64,000 nt of DNA from Paramormyrops kingsleyae (GCF_048594095.1 NC_132820.1:6350001-6414000), one strand, 5' to 3'. Counted from the first letter of the stretch, positions 12,457 to 27,607 are shown. Numbers and translations are program-made. The notes: generated by a model not told the origin, from the letters alone.

Positions 12457-13344
12457 CTCTGTACTGCATGACGTTGACAGTAGTCAGCTTTTAATTTCCT
12501 AAGTTAGATATTTATAAAGTGATCAAATGCTGTATTAAAATAAAAATGGTTTTATTTAGTAAATAGGTCACTGGCTGTGAGAAACAGGTAAAGGGAGATT
12601 CAGGTTTAGTACCTGTACAGGGCTAATCAGTGATGCTAGCTGGCGATTGCTGGGACCTCTTACTTACTTTCATCGCTACACATCTCCCGTAGCCTTAGCT
12701 AGGCTAACAATGTCAAGGCGCTAACTTGTCGGGAGACGCGACTACGAACGCAGGAAGGGGTGAGGAAGAGTCTTCCTCTGCACAGTGCTGTAATATTTAA
12801 TTCCACTTTTTTTGCCATGTAAACCCCCCAGCCGCCTGACCACCTCCCCCCCCAGCCGCCCGCCCACCCCATGCCCCGGAGTCAGTTCACTTGATGACTG
12901 CGTAGAAACAGCACTGGATTGTGCAAGATGCAGCTTCACGCTCTGGCGGAAAATCAGTTTTTCTGGGCCAGTTTAAGATATTACTCAATCATTTATTGCT
13001 AGTGGTTTGGGCACATGAAAGCTGCAGTTGTGCCGAATTGGTACTTCGGTCAGCTTGTTCATCGACACGGGTAAAGATGGCCCATTCGACAAATAGCTAA
13101 GGAAGTATATAGACCTTTTCTCTTTAATAAATGAATATAATGCAGGGAGGTTAGCTGTAATATCGTTAGAGAGGCCCCCCCAAGCTCTGCTTCATACAGT
13201 TAATCAATACTGCTGTCAACTGTCCACCGTAAGTGTACATCCAAAACGGAAGACGCAAAGTACTTTGTACGTTTTGTGCTGCTCGGATTTCCTGGCAGCT
13301 AATAGGAGAAAATGAATTTGGACATTCCAGACGTCTGTACGAAG

Positions 13345-13492
13345 GTGCCTGGGAATACCCGGGGGAATCCCCACCACGACACAGGGAGAACATGCAAACT
13401 CCACACATATGGAGGCAGGGGCGGATACTCGAACCCGAGTCCCAGAGGTGCGAGACAAAAATGCTGAACCACTGTGCCACCATGCCACCCCT
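13345..13492 (-). mobile_element. tRNA-derived SINE, minus strand, 3'-truncated
   Basis: Read on the minus strand, the head GTGGCATGGTGGCACAGTGG lies at the right end, followed by GGGTTCGAGT and the body GGAGTTTGCATGTTCTCCC. The same family occurs on the + strand at 12170. Homology fades near 13345. Several short open frames over it are SINE translations, not genes. Confidence 0.8.
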
Positions 13493-14449
13493 CAATAAGT
13501 TCTCCCTGCTTTTCGAAAGTTCATGGATGCAAAAATAAGGGCCATTGATATATCAAGGTAGCGCATAGGCAGGTAACGGAAAGCGAGTTAAAAGAGATCC
13601 AGAAATGATGAAACCTTGAGAAATTTGCTGCAAACAATTAACCGAATTTACCGAAGGCAAAAAAACACCGACTAAAAAACAGGAGCGTAAGAGAGCAACA
13701 GGACTTAAGGGCGCTTGGCTGAAGGGATGGAGAAGCCTTCAAAGGAGATGAATCGGTAATTGGACCTTAAGGTAAAAGCACTTCAAGCGGAGGGCACAGT
13801 AAAGCATTTGGATCCATTAGCATGCAACATCTAGCTGTACATTACGTAAAATGTAATCACTGGCGGCTGTCTATACGTTTGATTGATTTGTAAGGTGCAT
13901 TGATCTCAGATGGTTTTGTTATAGATTAAAAGTGCCCTAGAAAAGATCAATCACTCTGCGACCAAAAACAATTAGGTGTATTTTCGTATATGAGGCACTC
14001 CCGCAATCAGTATTTTTTTAAATAATATTAAAAAAAAGTTATTCGAATGGTATTGTGAATGTGTGACACGTGCCAGCAGAACACAGACTGACTAACTAGT
14101 GCTGCATGAAAAAGAAATGGGGTGGATTTGTGATGTACTGAGAAATAGCATGAAAGTGACAACTCATTAGAACCCGGTGACCTCATCACAAAAGAAATTG
14201 GGTAAATCACCGACGGAAAAGAGGAAGGCCTGGAGAGCGCTGTCTCCATTTACTACAGTTGGCGCAGAAACATCAGAATGAGCGTGATACTTGTCCATAC
14301 ATCCATCTTCTTAACCACTATTTCAGTACAGGGTCATGGGGCCTGTTTATGTAGGACATTATTTCAAAAAGTGTGCAGATTCAAATAAACATTTATTTAT
14401 ATATATATATATTTTCAAAACAAGACTTATTTTGGGGGAGGGGGGGGTA

Positions 14450-14562
14450 CAGAGGTCAGCACTGCTGGGACCAGGGTTTGAGTCTCCGCCATGACTCCAT
14501 GGGTGTGGAGTTTATATGTTTTCCCCATGTCATCGTGGAGTTTGCTCCAGATACTCTGGTCT
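14450..14562 (+). mobile_element. Degenerate tRNA-derived SINE fragment
   Basis: GGGACCAGGGTTTGAGTCTC (B-box region) is followed by GTGTGGAGTTTATATGTTTT and CCCCATGTCATCGTGGAG, which are diverged forms of the SINE body seen at 12170. The A-box end is lost in a G-rich tract. Confidence 0.65.
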
Positions 14563-14822
14563 ATATATGTGTGTATGCATATGTATGTATGATTGTTATA
14601 TATAGTTTTATGTTTAAATGGGTCAACAAAGACCGTTTAAGGTACTTTTTGGAGTATTTTCTTTGCTGAAGTACCTTTATTAGGGTTATTGGGTATTTTC
14701 CCCAGAAAAGCTGTGTCTCATTTCATACAAGCTGCATGGCTGACTTGTGGCTCCACCCAGAGGGCAGTTCCCCTATTACATCACAATCGACCAATCACGA
14801 ATCGTTCTCTGCCCTGCCCTAG

Positions 14823-14960
14823 ATGGCTATACCACAGATGACATCGAGTTCTACTGGCGAGGGGGTGACCATGCAGTGACGGGGGTGGAGCGGATAGAGT
14901 TGCCGCAGTTCTCCATCGTGGACTACAAGCTCATCTCCAAGAACGTTGTCTTCTCCACCG
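14823..14960 (+). CDS. gabrb2: GABA-A receptor beta-2 subunit, loop B to loop C exon (138 bp)
   Basis: This exon encodes mature residues 157-203, from YGYTTDDIEFYW through VERIELPQFSIVDYK to VVFSTG. It includes Tyr157 of the agonist site and Phe200 and Thr202 of loop C, which cage GABA at the beta/alpha interface. The acceptor is TGCCCTAG and the donor is GTAAGC. It begins with two bases that finish the Tyr157 codon and ends with the first base of the Gly203 codon. The 138-bp length is the usual size for this exon. The stretch GGDHAVTGVERIEL looks closer to mammalian beta-3 than beta-2 here, while LISKNVVFSTGSY is beta-2-like. This mixture suggests retained ancestral residues and is why subtype is not assigned from this exon. 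Confidence 0.96.
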
Positions 14961-16532
14961 GTAAGCCAGGCACTGTGGTGATGAATCTGAAGCAGCATGG
15001 GTTTATTATGCTGTCGACACACCATAAAATTACATCTCGGCACAAACCTCACAAGCAAAACAACAGATAAGCCGAGGAATTATGGGAATTGTTCCACTAC
15101 GAATGAAACATCCATACATCCTCAAACTACTTATCCAGGTTAGAGTCGAGGGAAAAGTTTGAATAGTAAGTGGTCAGTAGGAATGAATCCTGTCATTTTA
15201 TTTGGACAGGAGGCCTAAAATTGCTGTTCCATGCTATACATAAATGACCAATTATCATTTATAGATACCTGACCTATTTCCGTTTAAAACGAATACTATA
15301 GTATTGCTATTTTCTGTTGTGTGCTACACTAGGGGAAAAAATGCAGACTTTTAGACATCCTGCACCTTTCTGGTCATGTCCTCTTAGCAAGCAGGTTAGG
15401 GCTGATAAGCAAACTGTGTGCCCTTCTAGATAAGCTCTTACCGTCTGTATTTTTGATGGTTCTTAGCTTAGCAAAGCTTAATACTACAGTTTCCTTGGCT
15501 ACTACATGGTCAATAGAGCACGCAATGTTAATGCAGACAGATCAAAGTCTATAGGTGCAATGACGAGAGTCTTGTGGAAATTCGACATGGGGAAGGGGAC
15601 TAAAATTATAAGGGAGGTGGTGAAAGTTTGTGTCTTCCTCTAGGGCCACGTCATGTTAACTTTGAAGCGTCTCCCTTGGACATATAAATAACATAGCAAC
15701 TCCAACACCATTTATTATGTATTACATAAGACAAGGTAGCATGTATGTGTATTTATGAGGCATATTTGCACTGCTAGAACAAGGAATTACCCTGCATTAC
15801 ACTGCAAATAAAGTACGCGTTAACATATACAGTAAAGGCTAAAATGCACAGTTGCACAATTTTTTTGTTGCCATAACAGCGCAAATGCATTTTTTGCATT
15901 TATTGCCGTGCTTGATGCAGCAAGTGCATGCACGTGTACCAATTAGGTGCATCCCTGTGTATTTATCACCAGATATTTAAGGAGGGAACACATAATGTTT
16001 TTTTTTGGGAGGGACAGGGGGGGTTAGGATGGGCGGCATATCATAGTGTCATCTTCACAGTAGCTGAGAGACTTCATGCTGTCATTTTGACTTTCCGATC
16101 TTCAAACAGAGACCTATCTCAGAGCACCCTTATTTGTGAACTACATTTTCATATCCATACACTTGCGATGCGAGCAATCAGAACAACAGTCACTAGGGGA
16201 GCGCGTTCCGGATCTACTCTGGAGAAGGAACAATTCCGGAGGGATTCTGACCTGGCGCACGTTTGGAACTGAAGGGGATTATTTATGAAGTGCGCGAGGA
16301 CTGAGAGCAGTTAAGGCGTCAAGGTGAATGCAAGCGGGGGAGAAAGAAATGAATCTTTACCCGTCATTTGCACGAGTATTGGTTCAGGTACATTGGAAGA
16401 CTTTGCATATCCCATCATGCTCTTCTTTGAGACGTATATGCGCACAAACATATACACAGCTAAGAGCGAAGCTTAGGGCCCAAGCACAAGGTCAGGCCAT
16501 TTACTGAGCACCGCTGAAGTATTTTGGGGGGG

Positions 16533-16642
16533 GTTAAGGGTCTTGTTCAAGGGCCCAACAGAGATACGACTGTTCTGCCGAGGCCGGAGCTTGAGTGGCC
16601 GCCGCGGACATAGAGGCCTAACTCACTGAGCCGCACCATGCC
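16533..16642 (-). mobile_element. tRNA-like dispersed repeat fragment
   Basis: GGGTTAAGGGTCTTGTTCAA, then GGGCCCAACAG, and ending GAGCCGCACCATGCC is the minus-strand form of a tRNA-headed fish repeat. Related pieces occur at 45953-46090 and 48367-48425. The promoter boxes are decayed. Confidence 0.55.
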
Positions 16643-16970
16643 TCGAGCGTAGGGCACGGGGGAAGCAAGATGTCACAGTACGATACTCTTCGCAGTTTCA
16701 ACTCAGTGACTCACCCGATGTTCGAGGGAACAGGCTCAGGCATGTGGGATAAATCCAGGTCGACAGAAACCGTTGGCTTTGTCCTGCCGCGCGCCACTTC
16801 AGCGAAGGGCCGGCTTTCCTTCCCCGGGGCCCTAGGCAGAGCTTTACATGAGAGGCCCCTTTGCCAAGAAAACCAACGATCGTTTCACTTCCTCCACAGC
16901 ACAGGTAATTCCGGGGCCCTCGTCAGCTGCCTGTTCTTCCTATAGCTAGAGTTGGCCCTGCTTTGCAGTT

Positions 16971-17197
16971 TTTACTTACATAAAAATGTTCTGAGGGCAG
17001 AATGAATAATGATTGTTTCAGAGAGATAACCAATCAGATTGTATAGGAGGCGGAACCAAGACATCTGATTGGTTGGCCCTACCTCCTGTAGCTGCTTGGA
17101 CCTACCTGCTTTACAATCTGATTGGTTATCTCTCTCAACCAATCATAATCCATTTTGCTCTCAGAACATTTTTGTGTAAGTAAAACTCCCATGAGCC
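16971..17197. mobile_element. Palindromic MITE with ACATAAAAATGTTCTGAG ends
   Basis: The left end TTTACTTACATAAAAATGTT and right end AACATTTTTGTGTAAGTAAA are complementary, with further internal palindromy around AACCAATCAGATTG and CAATCTGATTGGTT. The right flank keeps ACTCCCATGAGCC, which pairs with GGCTCATGGGAGT in the copy at 27359. Three copies occur in the window (also 27359-27499 and 59615-59891). There is no coding capacity. Confidence 0.82.
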
Positions 17198-18049
17198 TTT
17201 AGAACCATAATCTATCCCTGTTTCACTGACCCCAACATTTAATCTTTACCTAATTATGTACCCAATGCTTTCATCCATAGCAAAGTACGAGTGTTATCCA
17301 TTTATACAGTGGAATATTTTACTGGAACAATTCAGGTTGGGTAGGTCTGTCAAGGTGACTGTGGGACACCTTCATCGTCAGGTTAAGCGCCCAGTGTCCT
17401 GAACCACCACACCCCGCAGTGTGTGTGCAATTGTTCCGTAAAAATAGAAGCCAATCCTTTTTTTTTTTTTTTTTCCCTTTACCTGTGTTCCGTTTACAGC
17501 ATGTAAACACACACACACACACACAGAAGGCTGTCCAAATAGCGAGTACGGTAGGACTGGCCCGGCGCCACGTGCGAGACGCGTGGACTTCTTGGCCTTC
17601 GTCATATTGTCACCACCTTCCCGTCGGCACGTTCTGACACCGAACACCAGTTGGCGTCTCCCTTGGCCTGGCGCCAAAGCATCCCCTCCCAATTCACATC
17701 CTGGCCTTTTGTTTACATCGCTATAAATAATTTTGGCTTCATTACCGCTGTTATTTAAGGCGTAATCCCTAAGAATTTATCTCTTTTTAGACTGGAATAA
17801 TTACAATGCGCCTGAAATACTGTTTCTGCATCCTGCGTAGGGTTCATGGCTCTGACTACAATGTATAAATAGGCTTATGGTATAGATCATATGGTGTAGA
17901 AAGGAGTTATTCTATCATAGCATGTGTAAATGGAATATCCTGGGCGCTGCAGCATCATGAAAATTTAATGTGAGTTCAAGCCCGTGGTGGCCGCCTTGAG
18001 ATAGAGGCCAGCGAAAGCCTTGAGGACATCATTCTGTGTTTACTTTTAA

Positions 18050-21269
<3,220 letters not shown>

Positions 21270-21514
21270 GGATCACCACTGTGCTGACCATGACCACCAT
21301 CAACACACACTTGCGGGAAACGCTTCCCAAAATCCCCTACGTCAAAGCCATCGACATGTACCTGATGGGCTGCTTCGTCTTCGTCTTCCTCGCCCTGCTG
21401 GAGTACGCCTTAGTAAACTACATCTTCTTCGGTCGAGGGCCACAGAGGCAAAAAAAAGCTGCAGAAAAAGCAGCCACCGCTAACAATGAGAAGATGAGGA
21501 TGGAGGCCAACAAG
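21270..21514 (+). CDS. gabrb2: GABA-A receptor beta-2 subunit, TM2-TM3 exon (245 bp)
   Basis: This exon encodes the pore-lining TM2 (GITTVLTMTTINTHLRETLP), the TM2-TM3 loop KIPYVKAID, TM3 (MGCFVFVFLALLEYALVNYI) and the start of the cytoplasmic loop (FGRGPQRQKKAAEKAATANN, then EKMRMEANK). Asn265 in TTINTH is the beta-2/beta-3 residue linked to etomidate and loreclezole sensitivity (beta-1 has Ser), and Met286 in TM3 is also present, so beta-1 is excluded. The acceptor is CCTACAG. The donor AAG/GTACAA is weak and lies exactly after a codon. Reading through it would add nine residues and stop at 21544, losing TM4. The next exon may be either 22905-23045 or 24103-24450; both are phase 0. Confidence 0.97.
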
Positions 21515-22904
21515 GTACAAGCTAAATTTGCCTGCGTCGAATAAGAGTGTCTTTATTTATCGTGTGGTTGTATTATTGTAGTATTAAATTTATTAGTATC
21601 AGCATATTATGTGATTGTTGCGATTATCAGTGCTGGGGGAAACGCTGATTTTAATATTGAAACTCTGTAGCTGTAATGATCATCAATGTTATAAATAGGC
21701 TAATTGGATTTTTAATAAAAGTAGTTAAAAGATCATGGGAAATATTAAACGGTTAATCAAAAATGAAAATTGCTGACAGCCTGCAGATCTCAATGTTTGT
21801 TCTGCTGACGCTCGAGTCACCGAGACAGTATTCGAAAGCAAGATGTTTAAATTAAAATTCACAAGTATCCTCCAAGATGGCCGCAGTTTCAGTGCCTGAT
21901 ATCTTGATTGGTTTTCTTGCCGCATCGTGAATGGTAGTGTACCGTGCCTGTCTGGTCTGTTCCCATGTCTTCACTGTGATTTCACTGTCTGACTTTCTGA
22001 TTTTTTACACTGCATTGGTGCACACAGGAACTGCTCGTTACCCAAAGATAGAAGCGACATCTAAAATGAATTTAATTCCTGTAGCGGTTACGTGCCCTTA
22101 CATACGTAGAAAAAACATTGAACCAATACAAACAAGCAATAAACGATGATGAGTGAGTGTTTTAGTTACGCTTCACATACTGGAGTTTGTTCTTATACAG
22201 TCTGTGAATAACTTTATAGTGCAAGTTAATAGCGTGCGTTGAATTAAAAGAAGCTTAGCATCTCAAAGGGGGAAACTAGGTAACATAACACTTCAGGAAA
22301 ACAGACCAAATATGGATTAGTACAAGATTTTTTTGTTTGTTTTGCATTAAAATGATTTTATATTTTAGGAAGGTGTGACGTTGTACCTCATTTGATGTTT
22401 TTGTTAGTTTTCCTTTTGATTTATAATTATTATATTGTATTATAAAGTCATTTTACTTACATTTTGATGACAATCCATATACAAGTGACATCGCAATCTA
22501 ATAAAGCAACAGCAGTAATTGTTTCATCCTGTGCATATTGTTGTAAAAACCAGGTGTCAAAGACACAACAGTCCAGCAGCCAGTCATCTTGAGCATTGTG
22601 CACTTGATGCAGTGGAGAAAGACCTTTGCACAATTAGTCACATCACAAACAGATTGTTTGCAGCATATGTTTTGTCTAGAAAAGCAGACGATGCAGCCGT
22701 CTCTGAGGTGAGAGGTCTGCACGGAAGAGTGAGTTGAGGGATGCCTGGGACCTCGTTTTGCGGATCAAATCCCAAAATGCCTGCATCCTCTCAAACTCCC
22801 TTTAGTCGATGTAGTTTGCTGTGAGAATTGTAACTTCACCCTTCTTTCTCCTATATACGTTTTTTTTTGCAACTGACCCACGTAATGATTTTGTATGCTT
22901 GCAG
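21515..22904 (+). other. gabrb2: gabrb2 intron before the cassette exon
   Basis: This 1.4-kb AT-rich intron runs from GTACAA to TATGCTTGCAG. A T-rich tract near 22861 precedes the acceptor. I see no repeats of note. I looked for a match to the mammalian beta-2 alternative exon, whose product contains SLWDPTGN, and found none here. Confidence 0.8.
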
Positions 22905-23045
22905 TGGTTGGTGGGAAATGTAGTTCAGAGAGATGATGCTCTCTATGCCAGAATGAAACAGAGGGACATTGATGCTCATGACTCGATGTGGGAACCGATC
23001 TTTGTGGACGATGCAGCAATAGGACTAGGGGAACAAAAGAATAAG
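22905..23045 (+). CDS. gabrb2: Candidate 47-residue cassette exon in the gabrb2 M3-M4 loop
   Basis: This 141-bp open segment encodes WLVGNVVQRDDALYARMKQR then DIDAHDSMWEPIFVDDAAIG and LGEQKNK. It has a good acceptor (T-rich tract, then TATGCTTGCAG) and a donor AAG/GTACTG. It starts and ends in phase 0, exactly like the exons on both sides, so it can be included or skipped without a frameshift. Reading past the donor gives three residues and a stop. The product would lengthen the cytoplasmic M3-M4 loop, which carries trafficking and phosphorylation sites. Human beta-2 has a 38-residue optional insert at the same junction (established knowledge, recalled); only a loose MWEP/LWDP likeness is seen. 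DDALY is an acidic context for a tyrosine, an inference only. It could be constitutive in this species. Confidence 0.75.
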
Positions 23046-24102
23046 GTACTGGATTAACAGTCCAAAATGGATAACATGCATTGCACTAAACCTCCATTAA
23101 TACTCAACCAGAACAAACGTCACACTTGTTTTCACTTTTTTTTTAAGTAGTAATCATGACCATCTCCACCGCCACTGTCTTCCCCTTCTCCCGAATATTT
23201 TACGTCAAATTTGCGCATCGAAGAACAATGCATGACAAGTCTGTAGATACTTTCTGTAATTACTTTAGCCATTGATGCTGACATGTAATAATACCTTTTT
23301 TTAATAAAATGTATGAATTCCCCACAAAACACAATTAACTTAGGAAAATAAGCACTTGAGTCGCAAAGAGTGAAGTGGAAAGAAAATAGGATTAGCTCAA
23401 GATTACACTGCGGCTGCCAGATATGAGAGCTTTAGTATTCAGTCGAGTCACTGCTTGCGAGAGGCTTTGTCAGGATTCATAGCTACACGACTCACACATT
23501 TATTAGTATTGATTTAGGGAAGAATTACATGATTGATTAAAAGACATTCAATAACAATGAGGAACAATTTCACATTTAAACCCATCACTGGAACTTCCTG
23601 TAACATCCACTTTTCTCTTCATCGCTCTTTTTCCCCCTCATCCCTTCTTTCATCAGAACACCTGGTTGTGTTCTTGGGTCCACTTTGGTTGGGTCTGCTC
23701 TCTCATTAGTTTGTTCGCTTGTTTATTATTATTGTGTATATGCTTCTTTGTTGTGTCTGAACAAGTGGGTGGAGTTGAGAAGGCCGTGACTAAGCGTGGT
23801 GTAGCAGTCAAGGTTTGTTGTGATGTAACATGCACCGTCAATGAAACTCAAATGTTTCAACGTCTAACGATGACCTATTGGATATTTCAGTGTTAAATTT
23901 TTGTTGCACACCACTGAGAGTTAAACGAGTTTGCGTCATATTATCATTACATAACTACGTACCTTGAGCTCAAGATTGCTCTTGTTGTCAAGTTGACTTT
24001 ATATGCTTGTGTGTATTATTACAACCAAGAAAACTACAGGCAAAGCATGTAGCTAGATGAAAGATTTATTGACCACTCTGACAAGCTTACTTCTAATTGT
24101 AG
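23046..24102 (+). other. gabrb2: gabrb2 last intron
   Basis: This 1.06-kb intron runs from GTACTG to TTCTAATTGTAG. It is AT-rich with a pyrimidine-rich patch at about 23610-23660 that ends in CATCAG. The frame after that patch has no match to receptor loop sequence, so I do not call an exon. No repeats were noted. Confidence 0.8.
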
Positions 24103-24450
24103 ATGGACCCCCACGAAAACATCCTTTTGAGCCCCTTGGAAATCAAGAATGACATGGGCACGTCGGAGCTGACCCTGGGTCTTGGTGACCCGCGGAGCAC
24201 AATGCTGGCGTATGACAGCTCGGCGCTCCAGTACCGCAAAGCCGGCTTGGCCAGGCCCAACTTCGGACGCAATGCGCTGGAGCGCCACGTGGCGCAGAAG
24301 AAGAGCCGTCTACGGAGGCGTGCATCGCAGCTGAAGATCACCATCCCCGACTTGACGGACGTAAACTCTATCGACAGGTGGTCGAGGATGATCTTCCCCA
24401 CCGTATTTTCCTTCTTCAACATCGTCTATTGGCTCTACTACGTCAACTAA
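24103..24450 (+). CDS. gabrb2: GABA-A receptor beta-2 subunit, terminal coding exon with TM4
   Basis: This exon encodes 115 residues and the TAA stop. It starts MDPHENILLSPLEIKND, then GLGDPRSTMLAYDSSALQYR and ALERHVAQKKSRLRRRASQL. It ends with KITIPDLTDVNSIDRWSR and TM4, MIFPTVFSFFNIVYWLYYVN. The MDPHENILLS and GLGDPRSTMLAYD loop is specific for beta-2; beta-1 and beta-3 have quite different loops. RRRAS carries the conserved serine (Ser410 in beta-2), a target of PKA, PKC and Akt in mammals (established). The last residues, YWLYYVN, are the canonical beta C terminus. The acceptor is AATTGTAG and the exon is phase 0. Fish can have two gabrb2 paralogues, and which one this is cannot be told here. 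Confidence 0.97.
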   Translation: MDPHENILLSPLEIKNDMGTSELTLGLGDPRSTMLAYDSSALQYRKAGLARPNFGRNALERHVAQKKSRLRRRASQLKITIPDLTDVNSIDRWSRMIFPTVFSFFNIVYWLYYVN

Positions 24451-24965
24451 TGCTGATGGCGAGGGAACGGGTGGCGATGCCTCTATGCTGATAGATTTTC
24501 CAATGCGAGCAAGACTTTGAATTCCTGTCACACCCGAGCTACAGTCAGAACTGGGTCCATTTTATTTCAGAACACCTGAATTGCTGGCTAACACGTTAAA
24601 AACCGTAGAATGAAGAAATGAAAAAAATACATTTTCATACTGTGCCTGGTCAAGTATTTCAGTTTTGCTTCATAAATAGCTTATTTTTTAAAAAAGCTTT
24701 ATTGTTTGTTAATTTTTTTTTCCCCAAATATTGTTTTTGCAGCCATTATCTCAATATTTCAGATATTTTTTAGAGAATTATGTAGGCACTATGTATTAGT
24801 GTAAATTAGACCATCTCACTAAATACATGATTATAACAAAAGTGGTATGTTTTGATAAAATTTTTATAGGTTAATTGTTTTAACCTGGATGAAATGGTTT
24901 TATGATTAGCCAAGAATGTTCCATTCATCCTACAGAATTCCATAAATTATAGTTGAGGATTTGTA

Positions 24966-24971
24966 AATAAA
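24966..24971 (+). terminator. gabrb2: Possible poly(A) signal AATAAA
   Basis: A canonical AATAAA lies about 515 bp after the stop codon. A T-rich stretch follows within 40 bp, as expected for a cleavage context. Later AATAAA hexamers at 26326 and 29387 are alternatives. AT-rich DNA contains such hexamers by chance. Confidence 0.35.
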
Positions 24972-26507
24972 GGTTTTTTAACTACCCATTTTTTATTTAT
25001 AGAACGTTACGAGATTCTATTTATTAAGATATAACGCCATACTTCATTTATACTAGTTTCTGCCATTGAAAATCCTACTGCCAAATCCACAGTGTTACAT
25101 AGTGTACATACTGAAAAAGTACTACTAAAATAGAGTACTATCTATTTTAATTCAGAAAAACTACCTTAGGTTTTCATTTGTTAAAATACGTTATGTTTTT
25201 CATTTTTTTTTAAAGATGTGTTATTTATTGAGTTGCTTCGATTTGTTTTGTAGTTGCTTGCATCAACTCTGAAATTTTTGAATGGTAACACACAATCCTG
25301 TTGGTCTAATTGTACAAAATTTAATGTGATTTTTCATTTTTATTTCCCCACCACTGCAGTGGTTTTCATTTGTAATATATTGACACTTGTCATTGTCGCC
25401 GTTCCGTTGCCTGATAATGGCTTTAAAGGCGACGCTTAAGGCAGCCACAGAGCCCGAACATCACTTGGAATTATCTGAAGCAAGGAGTCGCGTTTCCACC
25501 TTTGACTTTCACAATGAACTGTAAATATCTCTTGTATATGATTGTTAACATGTTATCTTATTTTACGAGACCATTCATGGAGTATACTTTGTGTTTACAT
25601 GAGGAATGGTACATTTCTGTTTATTACTTGAGGGCATTTGGGGGGGGGGGGAGTGACTTTAAATTTATTTGATTTAGATGCATGTATTTAAAAGCCATGT
25701 GAGAGAAAAGAGTCTGTCATGGAACTACCCAGAATACTTTGCACAGGAAACTGTTCAAACCATCCAGCCAGAGACAGTAATATCGACCTGCCATTTTAAT
25801 TTCTTTGCGATAAAAGCCATTCGGTAGCTATTTAGCGCACATCTCTCCATGTATAAAAATCCTTCAGAAGTAGACGGGTTGAACACCAAAACACTCAACA
25901 GCACAACGTCTCTTTGGCGTCACTCATGAAGAAACACCACATTCATTTTATTAGCATGGTTTGTTATCCTTTGCTCAGTTATGGCTTGTGTTCTAGTTTT
26001 ATGGGGATTTCCTATTTAATTTTATATGTGTAGGTTGGTGACAAACCTCGTGTATAACCAAGATATAATGGCGTCATCTCATTTCAAAACCGGTCTATTA
26101 TGGTTGAATAATCTCCATAATCTTGATAGTCTTTTGTCCTGATATGATATCATTTATACACAACTTTTGCTAGAATACAAAAAGTAACAATAGACTGTAA
26201 ATGAGGATAATGAACATATAAAATATCGATAGTATCCACATGGATAATGTTGCACGGCTGTAGTGGTTTATAAAGTGGCTTCTTGAACTGCAGATGAAAT
26301 GTAACCAAACATGGGCACAGTATGCAATAAAATTTGCAGACTTTCGAATTCTAGCAATAGGTTACAATTATGAAAGAAATGAATATACAAATATATAGTA
26401 TATAGCTAGCTATAAAGGGCAGCTGCAGGGATATCTGTTTCACACCTAGAGTACACACATAATCATTTCTACTACTGCTGCTACTGTTTGATAACAATTA
26501 AACCATC

Positions 26508-26672
26508 CAGAGGTGGAGATTTCAGGTGCAGAGAGTTCAAATCCAGACCAGGATTTTGTTTCAACCAACCATTTGAGTATAAAGGGTGACAGTCACAGAG
26601 TACTCAAGTATTTGGTTGAAACAAAATATTGGTCTGGATTTGTACTCTCCGGAGCTGCACTCTCCACCTCTG
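26508..26672. mobile_element. Palindromic hAT-like MITE, 165 bp
   Basis: It starts CAGAGGTGGAGATTTCAGGT and ends CTCTCCACCTCTG. Long complementary arms cover most of the element, including TTTGTTTCAACCAACCA against TTGGTTGAAACAAAA. Flanks AAACCATC (26500-26507) and TAAACATC (26673-26680) match at 6 of 8 bases, like a worn 8-bp target duplication. It is related to 6466-6594. Confidence 0.82.
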
Positions 26673-27017
26673 TAAACATCTAACCGATTTAATAATCACA
26701 CTAGTTATTTCTTGGATATTTTCAAATTCATTCAAGTCAATGAAACAGTCGCGGTGGAATTTGAAGTTTCCCTTGTTAAAACCCATGCAGCCACTAACGC
26801 CATTGTGGTTCATCATTGACTATTACTCATAACCTCTTAACCCTTGCTAACATTATGCTACACTTAGTCTCAAATCTTTTCATTTGCAAGCATTAAACAA
26901 TATAAAATCACTGTTTTCAAACTGTCAGCAAGAGGGAAAAAAGCTTCCTTTACTAAAAATTTGTTGTAATCATAGTTCACTGAACAACACGTAACATGAA
27001 GGCTATTCACATATATA

Positions 27018-27020
<3 letters not shown>

Positions 27021-27058
<38 letters not shown>
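27021..27058. repeat. (AT)n microsatellite
   Basis: About 19 AT dinucleotides in a row in the 3' flank of gabrb2. Confidence 0.9.
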
Positions 27059-27062
<4 letters not shown>

Positions 27063-27358
27063 AAACAAATGATCCGATTGCTGCTTCCTTTTTAATTTAT
27101 CGGCTCTACTTTCATGTGGATTGTAACAGCATTTTTATGCTGTCTGTTTGCGAGGTGTGTAACTTCTTTTCTATAATCATGGAAATCTTCCCTTTCCAAA
27201 AGCCAAAGTAAACAGCAGGAATTAGACAGGGTACCCAGACAAAAATAAGATTTTAAACCAAGTCTTCCTTAAAATATCCTCTTTGGTTCATTGTACGTCA
27301 CATCCTGCATTTTAAGTGTGTCATGATTTGATTCGTGATCGATATCATTCCGTTGAAA

Positions 27359-27499
27359 GCTCATGGGAGTTTTACTTACACAAAAATATTCTGAGGGCAT
27401 ATTGAAAAATGACTGGTTCAGAGAGATAACCAATCAGATTGCAGAGGAGGCGGGTCCAAACAACTAGAGGAGGCGGGACCAAGACACTCCCATGAGCCC
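27359..27499. mobile_element. Internally deleted copy of the 16971-type MITE
   Basis: Both termini are present: GCTCATGGGAGTTTTACTTA at the left and ACTCCCATGAGCC at the right, which are inverse. The interior keeps AACCAATCAGATTGCAGAGG but lacks the right-hand palindromic half found at 17090-17180. The GAGGAGGCGGG motif occurs twice, hinting at a slippage or gap-repair deletion. Confidence 0.8.
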
Positions 27500-27607
27500 A
27501 TTGCAATGCCTTAATATAAATACTGCACAGGTCTAGACAGCAGTGGATAACAAATGGTCTTGTAACGATGCAGACATGCCATGTCAATTATTTGTAGCCG
27601 CCTAAAT

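Noticed and set aside
23660..23896. Possible extra loop exon in the last gabrb2 intron after CATCAG
   Set aside because: The frame is hydrophobic and unlike any GABA-A loop sequence, and plausible donors give stops or the wrong phase.
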